Positions 20,870 to 32,169 of a stretch of 64,000 nucleotides of DNA are shown one piece after another; position 1 is the stretch's first letter, and every line of letters begins with the position of its first letter. Where the stretch lies: assembly GCA_011316305.1 (NCBI GenBank), contig SAUG01000033.1:1-64000 (forward strand), in the 5' to 3' direction. A program made the translations under genes and the position numbers. Source of the DNA: Rusavskia elegans (lineage: Eukaryota; Ascomycota; Lecanoromycetes; Teloschistales; Teloschistaceae). The notes beneath the pieces were generated by a model, which was given only the letters and a program-made list of their open reading frames with translations, searched no databases and had not been told where the DNA came from.

Positions 20870-22800
20870 CCCCGTAGCTCAAGGGCGGCGAGTCATTTTC
20901 CATCGGCACTTGAGAAGATTCTCCATACGTTTGAAAGAATTGCGCATCGTCAGAGGAGAAAGCTATACTACGACGATCATGCCTATGAAATACGTGGTAC
21001 GGTATAATATGCCATGACATGAACCGGCTTCCGAGAGAGATACAGTATATATAAGATACACTCAGGAAATTGTTGCACACAAGCGAGCACGCACCCAACC
21101 GGCAGCATACCAAGTACCAAGGATTCATTATTGGGAAATACACTCAAATAACAAGTCATAATACTCTATTGCTCCGAGGAAGGAAAGATACGGAACCCAT
21201 CAGCGGACGGAGGTAAGAAAAAACAAGTATGCATGAGATCCGGCACGGTAATAGCGTTTCCTAGCATTCCGAGTATCGCGTACCATCCCATCTGAGAACG
21301 AGACAAGAGCCACAAACGAGCATCCTCCCAACCGGCAGCACGCCAAATGGTTAGGATACGTCATTTTGAGATTCGCTCGAACAAGGTTAAAGAGCTCTAA
21401 GCAAAAAGGACAAGACAAACTTCACCTGAGCACGGCCGGCAGTAACAGCACCATGCAGGCAAAAGATCGGACATGGCAAATATAAGCCGCAGAATTCTAT
21501 AGAGATGAGACACACTATACGAGCATCCATCCTCGCCAAGGAACTAACCATTCGTGGGAAACCTGCTCGAACGGAAATATCATTAAGAAACTAGCTTGGC
21601 GAATTCTTAGTAAAGGGGGGAGGAAATACGAAGACCACCAGTGGACAGATATGAAAAGCATGATACATGCGAGCCGTTTCAATATAATACTGGCTTTGCG
21701 ATGCCTTTACAGCACATCGAAGCGTCTATACTGAACGAGCGAAACGAGGAGTACATACGGGCGTCTCCTGATACCGGGACATCCCGCCCAAGTGCCTAGG
21801 ATCTTTGCTTGGGATACTTGCTCGAAGAAGAGCTTGGCATCTGGTCATAGAGTTTCAAGCGAAAGCAGATTCCGAAGTTTATTCAAGGAGGGAAAAAACA
21901 GCATGGTTCCTACGAGGGATCTCACAAGACGACTATCTTCCAGAATATCCGAAGCACATAAACCCCATAAGTAAGAAAGAAATACCACCTCAAACGTCTC
22001 CAACCCCGAAGGTCACTCACTATACCTGACTGCCCGAAATGATTCACCAGGAAACTTGCTCAAGCGAACGCATCATCAAAGACTCCGCTAGGTAAACTCA
22101 AGCACGAAACATCATATGAATTAAAAACAAAATTTGAGGACGGAAGTAACACAACTATCCAGAGAAAGGACTGAAAGGGCGATAGTCATGCACAGCAATC
22201 AACAGACAAGATACCAAACGAGTGTCGAGTAAAGACACAAGCGACGACCAATCCGAACATCACCATGCCCGACCGCTAGAAACCATTCATCGAAAAAAAA
22301 CCCGCCCAAATAAGACGGAAGCGGGGCCAAAGGACCAGAAGCAATATCTTCGGTGGCAGCGCAAAAGTGAATGCGTTTTGTCTACTGGAGATCCGACGTA
22401 GACAATGAGTATGGCGACGGTCTTTGCGGCGATAGTGTTCACGAACATACTGGATGAACGATGCCATTTGAGTAAAGACATGAGACACGGACACAGGACA
22501 GCAATATCCCCAGTGCCAGGACATCATTCACTGACAAATTCACTCGAAGTGATTGTATCTTGGATCCCGGAGATCTAACATGTCGATAGCCTTTGGCAGC
22601 ATTGCCAATACATGATGTCATGTGAGTAAGGACGTGAGACAGAAGCGCAAAGTGGTTGGAGCATGAAACTCCGAAGTGCCAAATGTCTAACTCTATTGGG
22701 AAAATTGCTCAAATGAGATGGTGGTAAAGCAGACGAGGATGTCAAGCTAGCGTAATACGGACTGATTGCCTGAGGCAGCAGCTCATACTTCATTCTCCAT
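20870..22800. repeat. Array of diverged ~240-bp tandem repeats
   Basis: No gene is found in nearly 2 kb. A loose unit recurs instead: a GCCAA or GCCCGA segment, then a TCATT-containing segment, GGGAAA, and a GCTCGAA or GCTCAAA segment, often preceded by a GAG-rich tract such as GAGTAAGGACGTGAGACA. The CTCRAA anchors fall at about 21144, 21375, 21569, 21821, 22059, 22543 and 22712, spacings of 231, 194, 252, 238, 2 x 242 and 169. Copies are so diverged that only the anchors align by eye. Satellite-like or heavily mutated repeat DNA is the simplest reading. Confidence 0.55.
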
Positions 22801-23232
22801 GATTAAAAGCCACGGAAAGATGAAAAAGAAGCAAATAGCACCTCATCATTCATTACTTCATTTGCATTTCCGCAGTGTATGAGTTAAGTAACAACGACCG
22901 TAAGGACCTGACCTCATAGTTTTCTCAGCGCCGTAGCAGGCAGTATTAGAACAGGTCTGGATATCGAGTGTCACATCCGATGACGTAGCGCTCAAAATCT
23001 CCTTGCATAGTGAAATAGATGAGGTGTGATCTCATACTGGATATTGTGTGGGAAACACCTGGGCCGTTGAGGCCTAGAAGAAGGCAAAGTGATCCAAAAC
23101 AATCCAGCAGGAGAACGAGACGTACATAGTATTAGTATTAATCATGGAAGATGTCCACCCGAGCTGCGGAAGTCTGCTCCAGACACAATGTTGATCTCAG
23201 AGGCGTTCAGTCCATAGGCTAGGCCACTGACC
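22801..23232. other. Intergenic, no gene seen
   Basis: 3' flank of the receptor gene; nothing else recognised. Confidence 0.5.
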
Positions 23233-24495
23233 TTAAGACAACGTGGAGTCCACGCGGTTGATCTTGATGATAGTGCCCTTGGTACTCTTCCCCAGATCTC
23301 CGACTTCAGTGTTTGTATCTGTGCTGCATGTCATTCCTTCGGAGATCCTTTGGTTGCAGCCCACTTGATCTGCTACCTCACTGTATCCAGAGCGCACATC
23401 CAACTTGATGTCGCTTCTAACAGGAGGGCCAGTCCACGGCTTCCCACGGCTGGAGCTGAGACGGCTGCGGGTGTATGATAGACCGCTGAATAAACTGGCG
23501 TTTAGTCCGATAAAGAGGGGCCGATAGGTTGGTATGCATGCGCAGATGAAAGCAGCCGCTGGTTCGATTTGCGACCACATGTAGAGATTGACTGCCTTGT
23601 CTGGTTGAGTGTTAGCCCTTGCTTCAATGGTATACTTCCCGAAGGTGACGGCATTACACGGAAAATCTTGTGACTTGAGGTCGTTGGTTGTCAACAGCCG
23701 CATCAGACTGGCCACACAAACGAGGCCACCGAGCAAGAATATCCCGGATAGTGATATCTTCTGGTTGGTGTTGAGTTTTAGCCTCCATACCATGCACAGC
23801 GGCATGGACAAGACGGCTAGGTCAAGAACGAGGTTTGAAGCGGTGACACCTCGGTAGTATGCTTGGAGGTTAATACATTGGTTGGTGAATATCTTATCTG
23901 GTACGAATGCTGCATGCAACGGGCGGCATTGAAAGATGTCCGCCAAGATTGCGGCAATGCACCATCCGACGCAGAGGCCTCCGACGAGCATAGTGGCTTG
24001 CCGCAAGCGTCGAATTGCGAAGATACGACGGTACAATGACAGTATGGAGATTTTACTGCATGTGATTGTAAGTGAGTAGGTGATGTAGCTAGCCATGAGT
24101 GTCTAGGATCATGTCAGTAATCCAGGTGATTGATTCCTTGGGTACACTCAGACCGACCTTGAGAAACTGATTCCATTCCCTATCACTCAAAGCTGCACTT
24201 TTCCCTAGACCTCCTTTGCGAACCACTACAGTCATGAGTGTGCAAAACCTGACCGACTGACGCTGAAGATACAAATACTGAGACTACCGCAGGCAAGCAT
24301 AGCATACAACGGAATGAGGCTGCCGAAGATAAAGTAATCATCGATACCAGATCCTGCTTTGCTCTTCCACCTTGCTAAAGAACGAAGAATGACTGCGATG
24401 GTCATAAGTGTTGCAACAACGATCGTCATACCGATTATGACATAGCCTCGACTTTCCCGCACGATTCCCAGCGACAAATCGGTAGGAGACGCCAT
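23233..24495 (-). CDS. Pth11-type rhodopsin-fold membrane protein
   Basis: Three exons (24308-24495, 24158-24248, 23233-24102) with introns of 59 and 55 nt (GTATGC and GTCGGT donors) give 382 aa. It is a seven-helix protein of the fungal rhodopsin domain (Pth11-like, no CFEM domain). The features are a first helix after a short N-terminus (YVIIGMTIVVATLMTIAVIL), the R....K.G.DDYF segment, VVVRKGGLGKS in the first outer loop, a helix followed by SKISILSLYRRIF, a DIFQCRP loop whose Cys may pair with the QCINLQAYYR Cys, and the CACIPTYRPLF end of helix seven. A polar cytoplasmic tail follows. Such proteins sit in the plasma membrane and sense surface or host cues in some plant pathogens; the ligand here is unknown. 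A 20-residue insert before helix seven (SQDFPCNAVTFGKY...) may hide a further intron. Confidence 0.85.
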
Positions 24496-24806
24496 TAGTG
24501 ATTGGGCAACTCAGCTTCAGTGCACGCAACAAAATCGCAAAGACTTGCACACGGTCGTCGACAATTGGCGACACGAGCCGTTGATGTGCCCCAGGATTCG
24601 CATGATAGCGTGCTTCAAAGGGATTAAAGTCAATCAAACTTAATCAAGCCCAGCACGTGGTGGCAGATGTTAACCATATGAGAACGGTCTTGCTTAGCTT
24701 GGAGATCCTGCAATGGAAAGTTCGTGGGTCGTGAGTACAGGAAGGGCACCTCGCCAAATCTCAGCAGGACGGCAGAAGTTTGCGCTTTATATTCATGGCC
24801 TACGTA
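24496..24806. other. Intergenic between tandem minus-strand genes
   Basis: About 310 bp holding the promoter of the receptor gene and the 3' end of GPI19. Nothing else seen. Confidence 0.5.
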
Positions 24807-25842
24807 TCAATTCTGACCGTACAAGACCTGGCATACGCCTCCAACAGGAATGTCCATGACGGCATCGGTGCCCTCGTCCCAGATTGAGGCCCATGGTGGT
24901 TCGTCGGCCTCCAAAGCACCCACGGGACCGAATCTTGTGGCCCTCTGACGGTCCAGTGTGGCAATGTTGGCTGCATCGTCGACGATGTTCTCAATGCTGT
25001 TCATCGGCAAGGTGAGGTACTCGGTGTTGTAGGCAGCAAGGGCAACGTAGATGTACACCAAGGTCATAACAAGGAAGGACGGTATGGCCAGCGACCACCA
25101 GCGGTTGGGATAGTAGTGAATACCCAATTGGTGGAGGAAGTGAGACGGCAAGTAGGACCACAGTAGATATACCACTGACTTGTGTTAGCGCGAGTGGATT
25201 GGATTGGAACGGTAGGGTTGACCAACCGAAAGCGGACGAAGACATCAGATACAGGACGAAGCCATAGTATTCGTAGGTGGGAACCTTTGGACTCGCACGC
25301 GGGACCGTCGTTGCGATACGAGCCGACTTGGCTACTGCAGCTTCGGTGTCATTGGGGGTGTCGTTCTCGGAGCTGTCTGGGGTTGTCGGTCGCGAAGTGG
25401 TAGCGGAGAAAGAGGGCCGAAGCAGAGAGGTCAAGGATGGCGAAGGAGGTAATGGTGTAGGCGGTTTGTTGTAGAACGGAGGCGCAAAGGCGTTGGCGCT
25501 CAGGAAAGATGAGCTAGAATGCCGGAGGAATGGTGGATGGCGGTCAATGCTCGGGTCTTCATCGGGATCTGAATCAGACTCGGAGGAAGTCGAGGCTGAG
25601 GGCGGATCAAGCGAGTAGTGAGAGTGGAAGTCGGCTTCGTCGGCGTCACTGTCTTCGTCTTCATCCTCGCCATCATTCAAGGACGCGTGAGGTGGATGGT
25701 CTCGGCCAGTGGGTGCTCGAGGGGTGCCTTCCTCAGGCGTACTGGCGGGAGTGATAGAGAAGGATCCCAGCGGAGGCAGTTCAGGCGCAGCTCGGTTGTG
25801 TGAGAAAGCAGCCGCCGGTCGACCTCTGCTTTGGGGTGGCAT
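24807..25842 (-). CDS. GPI19: GPI-GlcNAc transferase subunit P (PIG-P/Gpi19)
   Basis: Two exons (25227-25842, 24807-25174) with a 52-nt intron (GTTGGT donor) give 327 aa. The PIG-P domain starts at YEYYGFVLYLMSSSAF (first membrane helix), continues over the splice site with VVYLLWSYLPSHFLHQLG and YYPNRWW, and has a second membrane helix (IPSFLVMTLVYIYVALAAYN) followed by the family motif NTEYLTLPMNSIENIVDDAA. The subunit belongs to the ER enzyme complex that transfers GlcNAc to phosphatidylinositol, the first step of GPI-anchor synthesis. Residues 1-185 are a long disordered Ser/Pro/Asp-rich leader absent from short homologues such as the yeast protein (about 140 aa); such extensions are common in filamentous fungi. 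It is essential in yeast by family knowledge. Confidence 0.92.
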
Positions 25843-26255
25843 GTCATAGGTGGATGCGAGGCAAGCAAAGAGGTGATTTGAGGCCGTGAGAAGTGAAGAG
25901 GCAGTCGGGGTTAAGCCCTCGGTTATTTCCGCAATTTCTTGGCATCACGTGTCACCCTACGACAAAACAGGCAGTATACGAGTACGAGCATATGGGTAGG
26001 TGTATGGGCCCCTATATCGCAATAGACTCCCGATGCTTTACATGGGAACAGGACAGCGTGAGAGAAAATCACAGTTCCCTGAAAGATTAATACTCCGTCT
26101 CTTCTCCGAGATGAAAGGACCTATCTCCATTCATATCCAGTTCTTGTGCTACGCCAATCTGCCGATGCGGCTACCAGGCCGACAAGCATCGACAGGAGGC
26201 CAAAGGCCAATCCAGCCATTGGTAGTTCCACCTTCTATGACAGCTGAGAATTTGA
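25843..26255. other. Intergenic, no gene seen
   Basis: GPI19 promoter region and the 3' end of the secreted-protein gene at 26256. Nothing else recognised. Confidence 0.5.
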
Positions 26256-27005
26256 TCAAGCCGTACCGGTCGAGTTTAAGGGTACGCTTTGGTTTTGCTG
26301 AGCTGCCATGCCCGGTGGTCTTGTTTTTGGTGTGACACCTTCGGGAATCCCTGATTCTTCGTAGGAGTTGGTCGCCATAAGGAAGACGCCCAGACTCCCG
26401 TAATTTCCTGTGCCACCACTTTCAGCATCCTCGATGGTCGAACAAAAGGGACTTCTTACCGGTGTCCTGATATCCGGCTTGACGCACCCACGCCACGCAA
26501 TGCTGGTCAACCCGACGCGCCGCTTCATAAAGTTCCTCAAACGTCGAGATGTCGCTGTACGTGAACGGACCTGGGGGCGGCTCAGGGAGATCCATTGACG
26601 GGAAAATGTTCAGATTGGCAATCACCAGTGTACAGCTGCCTGGAGGATCAAAGCAATTCAGCAACATGAGAGCCTTCACCAAGTATCAGGGGTCTCCAGA
26701 TTACCATGCTTATACCTTCGAGGAGTCTGCATCGCGGGAAGCCTGGTATAGTGGTGCCCACCAAGCCCGATGAATTCAAATTCGAGGGAGCGATGTCTGG
26801 CGACATCGACTCTCCAGAACTTCTCAATGGCGTATACGCAATCCACCGGTCTCAGCCCGTCACCCAGCCAGTCAAAGCTACCGGTACATGGTGGATCCCG
26901 CGGTTTCGGAGGTTGGGAAAGTGCAGCAGCCACGGATGTCGAAGCGAGTAGTAGCCACAACCTTGCGACAAGAAACAGAAGACGCACAGAAAGGAAGATT
27001 GTCAT
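26256..27005 (-). CDS. Small secreted protein (family A), three exons
   Basis: Exons 26705-27005, 26460-26639 and 26256-26407 (introns of 65 and 52 nt; GTAATC and GTAAGA donors) give 210 aa. The signal peptide is followed by PPCTGSFDW, VDCVYAIEKFW, HHYTRLP, GSCTLVIANLNIFP, a helix with FEELYEAARRVDQHC, and a glycine-rich strand TGNYGSLGVFLM. The order DC-helix, Y..LP, SC..I strand, helix with C, G-rich strand is the same as in the gene at 4152, so both are probably members of one secreted family. The Pro/Gln-rich tail is low complexity. Extracellular, function unknown; effector or cell-wall role is speculation. Confidence 0.8.
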
Positions 27006-27828
27006 GGTTTGTCATAGAAGTGGTTTTGATATGCATATCGCGGAGGTGGCCACGCTCTCGCCATAGGTTCATCAATGCAGGTTCCCCGGTTTTCCGGCAG
27101 CGGTTGCTGATGAAACGAAAAGAGCGCAACCCAGATCAGTCGGAGACATCTGCGCTTCTGTGCGACGCGAGCCTTGCGCCTTGGCTGCGAGGCGGAAAAA
27201 TACGGCATTGCACAGGAATGATACATTACCAGGGAGCAGGACGACAGTCTGGGAACAAGCAGATTGAGATAGATGATAGGAACCAAGGATCCAACGATGC
27301 ATCAAAGGAATAACATGAATATGAGAATCACTTACCGGGCGATTTAAAAAAAACGACAACATCCGATCAGATGCTTCATTCAGTCATGGTTCGTGGACCG
27401 GGACGACCTCCATCGCAACAAGATGCGGGTATTTTCGGGTGTAGCCCAGATTTGCTCGAATCCAAACGCCCTGATAGCACAGTCGAATCTTGCGATAAGC
27501 GCTAACATAAACAGTCCAGCAGCCGATGCACAGGCGTTCCGATAACGAGAAGGCGCATCACCAACCCAGACGGAGACTTTTCGTGGGCACAATTGTCGTG
27601 ATGAACTAGAAATGGATGTCTCCGACCCAAAAGGGGCAACAAGCTGCATGTTTGATGTTCCTGGCAGATTATTATTGACTGCAGATCGACGTTGGATGGA
27701 GGCCACTGACGTCATGCTGCTTCCGATTCCGATGCTACACACCTTTCTCTTCAGTTATCTTGAGATAACAGATCCTGTCCGTTGCACTTTCATCGTTCCA
27801 ACACTCTCCCTTCACCACCGTCATCAAC
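27006..27828. other. Intergenic, no gene seen
   Basis: Divergent promoter region between the secreted-protein gene (minus) and the small gene at 27829 (plus). Overlapping frames at 27002-27313 and 27380-27742 have no coding character. The bases just before 27829 are pyrimidine/CA-rich. Confidence 0.5.
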
Positions 27829-28282
27829 ATGGCCTACAACAACAACAACATCAATCAAGCTTCCGGCGCCGGAGTTCCAGCAGGCGGGGAGTCGATGCCC
27901 CCAGGTGCCACGCGTGATTTCCAACCCATGGGTACGCAATCTCTATCCTTCGATCCTCTCTCACCCAGCGTCAATCCATCTAGGTCTTCTAAGAGCATTC
28001 AATCCCTTTTCTCTTATTGCTATTGACTGCCCGAAGCTAATGTCCCTGACAGGCACCACCCATCAAGCCCCAAGCTCTCAATCCTACAAGCCATCCGGCG
28101 CGACAGCCGAAGACAAAGTTCAGCAACAAGGCCACATGCCCGGCCTTGCAGAGGTGCAAAAAGACAATGCAAAAGACGTACGGCCACCGGGGGAAGAAGA
28201 TGCGGCGGGGAACAAGATCCATCGCAAGTCGTTTCTCAAGAAGATGTTGCACTGGGAGCATAACGGTATGAATGCTGACTGA
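27829..28282 (+). CDS. Small hydrophilic protein, two exons
   Basis: Exons 27829-27931 and 28053-28282 with a 121-nt intron (GTACGC donor, CTAATG branch-like element, GACAG acceptor) give 110 aa. The N-terminus is Asn/Gly/Pro-rich (AYNNNNINQ). The rest is charged and probably disordered up to a basic C-terminal helix (NKIHRKSFLKKMLHWEHNG). There is no signal peptide, membrane segment or known domain. The splice phase is correct and the start context is good, so I take it as a real small gene; short, hydrophilic proteins of this kind in filamentous fungi are mostly unstudied. The long intron is unusual for the window. Confidence 0.6.
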
Positions 28283-29741
28283 GGACGGGCTTCCCTTTCC
28301 TGAGAACAGCATGTGATGACTGGAGGGATGCACTTGGCGGGCAATTTGGGATTGGACGATGCGCACATTTGCAAACGAGCTGGCCGAGAGTGGTGGATTA
28401 ATATACAGACGGATATAGAAGTGGAAACCCACAGGATAGAGCAACAATGGTCCATTACGACTTCATGAATGCAAAAATGCCTAGCTTTCGCAGACACTCT
28501 AACGTGTCTCATATTACCGACAACATCTTCCAAGGCCGCCTGCATGAACTTGAAACTCGACACACCACCTCTCCATCAATCTGTATCTAACCATCTTCCG
28601 TTTCATCCATATTCAATTCATCCCAGGACTATACACTTCTACTGCCGCTGTCCCATACACCTCCCTCATCATCTCTCATGCCACCGCCGCAGCGTCCACG
28701 TCATAGCACAGGGTCTTTGCCGCCCACTCGCTGTAGTCTTACGACGGCAGCAGCACCCGTGAACGTTTACTACATATTAGTGAAATCTCGGTGACCATCT
28801 CAAAGGAGAGCGGATCACGTTATGCATTTGCGGCATGGCTTTGTCTGCGTGCAGTTTGCTCTGCGCGAAGAAAAAAGAAAAGCGGCGTGCATCTCTTGAT
28901 GTGTTGATGGGCTTGTAGGATGTTCATGATTCTTCATGTATTGCGATGGTGGAGCTAGGAGGTGAGGTACCGTTGCAGAGTAACACGAAGTCGATGAATC
29001 GGCTTCTGTATGGACGGGGATTCGATTTCGTTGTTGCAGCCGAGTTACCGATGTACTCTAAAGGGTCACCAGGGTCAAGGGTCCGGCGGGATGTGGTCCG
29101 TGCTGAACCTGCTTGCACTCTCATACACACCGAGGATGTTATGGCCGGTCGATCATTCTTGTTCTCTTCCCTCTTCCCGCTTCCCTCGCCGCAAGCCTCC
29201 CGGTAGAAGACGGCAGCACTGCACCAGACAAGTCACGAGGTCTGGACTTTCAGATCTGAAGGTGAAACACGAGATGTTATTAGTCCCCAGCCGGTTCAAC
29301 ATCACTTGACGTCAGATCTCCATGCTTGTTGCTGTCCTGAGAAGTTGCGGCCTCCAAGCACGGGCTATCCCGCGAACTACGGTCTAACGATGGCCTTTTA
29401 TTTGATCCGTTGACCCGTCTTTCTGAAACCATTGGACGGCGAAGATGGAAGACTTCCTCTTCGACGTTGAACAACTCATCAGGCGGCCACGGCCCCCAAA
29501 CGCCCCCTAACAAAACTGTTCCGGTAGTGTGGTGGGGTCCAGCCATCGACCAAAAGGAGCGTGCAATCATCCTTGGGTTGTGGCGCCCATATCAGCTCCT
29601 GTCCGTACTTTAAGCGAGGTGCTGTCACATTCTCGCCTTCTTCAGCTGCATTTCCCCATCTTGCGTAACTGACTCCGGAGTCAGAGCTGGTCACTGTGGT
29701 CGTCAAAGCCAAGGTAGAAATACTGCTACCCCGTGTCCTCG
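28283..29741. other. Intergenic, no clear gene
   Basis: About 1.45 kb. Minus-strand frames at 29280-29570 and 29479-29781 overlap each other and the first exon of the methyltransferase and resemble nothing known. No repeats noticed. Confidence 0.45.
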
Positions 29742-30730
29742 ATGGCGAAAATGCTAGATGGACCAGTGCCTGAGGGCGCACGAAGCGTCTCGTGGCCTTG
29801 GTATCATCACGTTCTGACCAATGAGCTCACCCCGGACGCTAAGAAGCTTCTCACAACCTACAGCAAAGTACCGCCAGCAGATATTGAAGCCCACATCTAC
29901 AGTATCGTATGTAGCCAGCAAACCGTCCAAGTAGGCCAAGAGCTAATCCGTGTCGCGAGTAGCGGGACAAAGCTTGGGGCATTTTTCCTTGGCCTTGCGT
30001 GGGAGAATTCTGGTTTCTCAGCTTTGGCCTCGCAAAGCATCCTTTATATAGGAACATCGTTCTACCACGTCTCAAACTCGGACAAACACTTCTTGACGTT
30101 GGCGCGTGCTTGGGTCAGGACCTTCGGAAATGCATCTTTGATGGGGCGCCACCAGACAAGCTATACGCATCCGATATATTCCCCGAGTACGAAAACCTAG
30201 CCTACGACCTCTGGCGGGACCAAGACAGGCTTTTGCCTGGTCACTTCTTCGCAGATGATATCCTCGCAGACAACCAAATCTTCACCTCCGGGCCGCTAAT
30301 GACACATCTGGGGCCTGGGCAAGTCGATATTATTACGATTACCATGTTCCTTCATATTTTCAACTATGAGAATCAACTGAAGACAGCCACCAGGATCCTT
30401 CGCTTGCTGTCCCACAAACCCGGCAGTCTCATCTTGGGCTCACAAGCTGGATCTATCGATTTTGGAGAACAGACGCTCAAACCGCCTTTTCATCGCAGTG
30501 AAGACGGTAGCAGACGTACCGTCTTCAGGCACAACCCTGAAAGCTTTGAATCCCTGTGGAGAGAAGCCGGTCAGATGACGGGTGTGCCGCTCAAGGTCTC
30601 CGCTGTGTTGCAGAAACCGACCGACTTCCTCTTCGGGGCCGATTCCAGCTTCGACTTTTCCGTCAAGAAAAAACGATATTTGACCAGGTCGGAGACAAGA
30701 CGGTTATACTTTTCGATCATGAGAATTTGA
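29742..30730 (+). CDS. SAM-dependent methyltransferase (class I)
   Basis: Two exons (29742-29906, 29963-30730) with a 56-nt intron (GTATGT donor) give 310 aa; an in-frame ATG at 29751 is an alternative start. The splice joins HIYSI to RDKAWGIFPWPCVG, the typical lead-in of this fungal methyltransferase group. Motif I is LLDVGACLGQD (98-108), followed by LYASDIFPEY (acidic end of strand 2), DDILADN (motif II region) and VDIITITMFLHIFNYENQ (motif III/IV). Relatives are usually annotated as methyltransferase-domain proteins near secondary-metabolite genes; substrate unknown. It is probably cytosolic. The C-terminus (TRRLYFSIMRI) has the basic-hydrophobic ending common in these proteins. The MITE copy 470 bp downstream leaves the gene intact. 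Confidence 0.8.
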
Positions 30731-31198
30731 ATCCGCGGAACGAACGATTATGCATTTTCAATAGGCTGCCAATGAAATGCGGAGCGCGGACCTGGTTCAT
30801 CAAAGGTTCGAAGTTCGACCCGTCTACCATAGACGGGTGATGCTTGGCCTACCATCTTCGACGATTGTGCATTTTATCCCATACACTGGAGGGAATTCCA
30901 TTGTTAAGTAGCTGGCAGTCGAGAGATTGGATACCCGTCCGCCTGGTCGAAAGAATCAAGTGGCTCAATATTGGGCACCCAGGGTCCAGGCGATCGAACG
31001 GGCTGCAAGTCTACCTCTTCTTGAAGAAATTCGAAGTCACCAGCCAGGAATACAACGCTTCGTCAAGGAGCCATGGCTATGGCCTGAGGAAGTTGAAACC
31101 ACAATGAAAACGCTGACCGTTACTGAGCTCTCAGGCAACAACGACGCCGAGCTGTGACTGATTCTGCGATATCCCTTCCGCTGCTAGGGTCGCCGTCT
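30731..31198 (+). pseudogene. Short decayed coding fragments
   Basis: Two stretches look protein-derived but sit in different frames with stops between them: DAWPTIFDDCAFYPIHWREF (about 30841-30900) and, from about 30975, VQAIERAASLPLLEEIRSHQ followed by FVKEPWLWPEEVETTM (to 31157). I do not recognise the family. They may be the remains of a gene next to the methyltransferase; confidence is low. Confidence 0.25.
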
Positions 31199-31353
31199 CA
31201 GGGTTCTCGGTGAGCAGAGAAAACCGGACACTACCGTAAGCCTATGGTCTTGTACATTGGCAGTGTATCCGATTTGGCTGGCGGTCGAGGTATCGAGTGC
31301 TCAATCCGCCAAGTCGAAGTGTCCGAGTAATCCCGCTCACCGCGGGCAGGGGT
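31199..31353 (+). mobile_element. MITE copy 2 (best preserved)
   Basis: About 155 bp. The left end reads TTCTCGGTGAGCAGAGAAAA then CCGGACACT, and the right end AGTGTCCGAGTAATCCCGCT then CACCGCGGG. The reverse complement of the right end matches the left over about 28 bp with mismatches, giving terminal inverted repeats. The interior shares GTCGAGGTATCGAGTGCTCA and CCGCCAAGTCGAAGTGTCC with copy 1. It has no coding capacity. Flanks CAGGGTT and CAGGGGTT may be part of the element ends or a target duplication; I cannot decide. No autonomous partner lies in the window. Confidence 0.8.
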
Positions 31354-32169
31354 TATAGAGTGGAATATTACTCTACGGCGACCCTCAGTAGCAGCGGAAG
31401 GGATACCTCCGGCGAGCTCCTTCATTTGGTCCTCATTGTATGGAGTACTCATCCCTCACTATAGAACGTGAATGGCGTAGCAGCGAGCCTATACTCGTTG
31501 TGAAGAGGGATCGAGAAAAATGGACAAGCCAAGAAATCCTCAGCACAAGATTACGTCGATGGATTGGTCAAAGCTGATCATTCGTTACCACCCGCCACTG
31601 CCACAATGGAATAGTGCATTCTCGAGTTGTGGATACTGGGGCCCATCTTGGAAGATCGCCTCAATCATTTGCCATCGGTGAAGCTCGGAGCGGCCCGTAG
31701 TGCTCGGTGCTTGAACCGAACCGGAAAATGCATTGGGTCTAGCTGATCGCTCAACCTTATTCTCCGAAGTAATCTGGAAGCTTCGTGCTCGAAGGTGGAA
31801 CCTACAAGGCATCTGGCCCATTGAAAGAGAGTGGCGGCGTCTACTCTTGGGGTCGTTCAGGACGCCGCCTGACCCGATCGTCACTTGACGGACATTCTAC
31901 TCTCTTGAGTTCAACTTGGCTTCCCTGGCCTTCCACCTTCGTCATGGCATACTGGCCAAATAGAGACACTTGGCTCGTCTTTGCAATATCATTGGTACAT
32001 CGCAGCCGAATTTTCGAAGTCGCAATGGTTGTACGCGACCCTTTCACCCATCTCGATGTCCGTTGCATCGACTATCAAGGTAGCGCATATCGCACCGGAA
32101 TATATAGTCTTCTGCCCTCCACCATCTTCCAGAACTCCATCCGCTGTATCGCACCTCATCCATTTCACC
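31354..32169. other. Intergenic, no gene seen
   Basis: Only overlapping short frames. The right part is the promoter of the secreted-protein gene at 32170. Confidence 0.5.

Noticed and set aside
23600..23665. Extra intron before helix seven of the Pth11-like protein
   Set aside because: A GTGTAATG...CTAAC...CAG candidate exists but is 59 nt, and removing it shifts the clearly correct downstream frame.
29280..29781. Two overlapping minus-strand frames
   Set aside because: They overlap the start of a well-supported methyltransferase gene and resemble no family.
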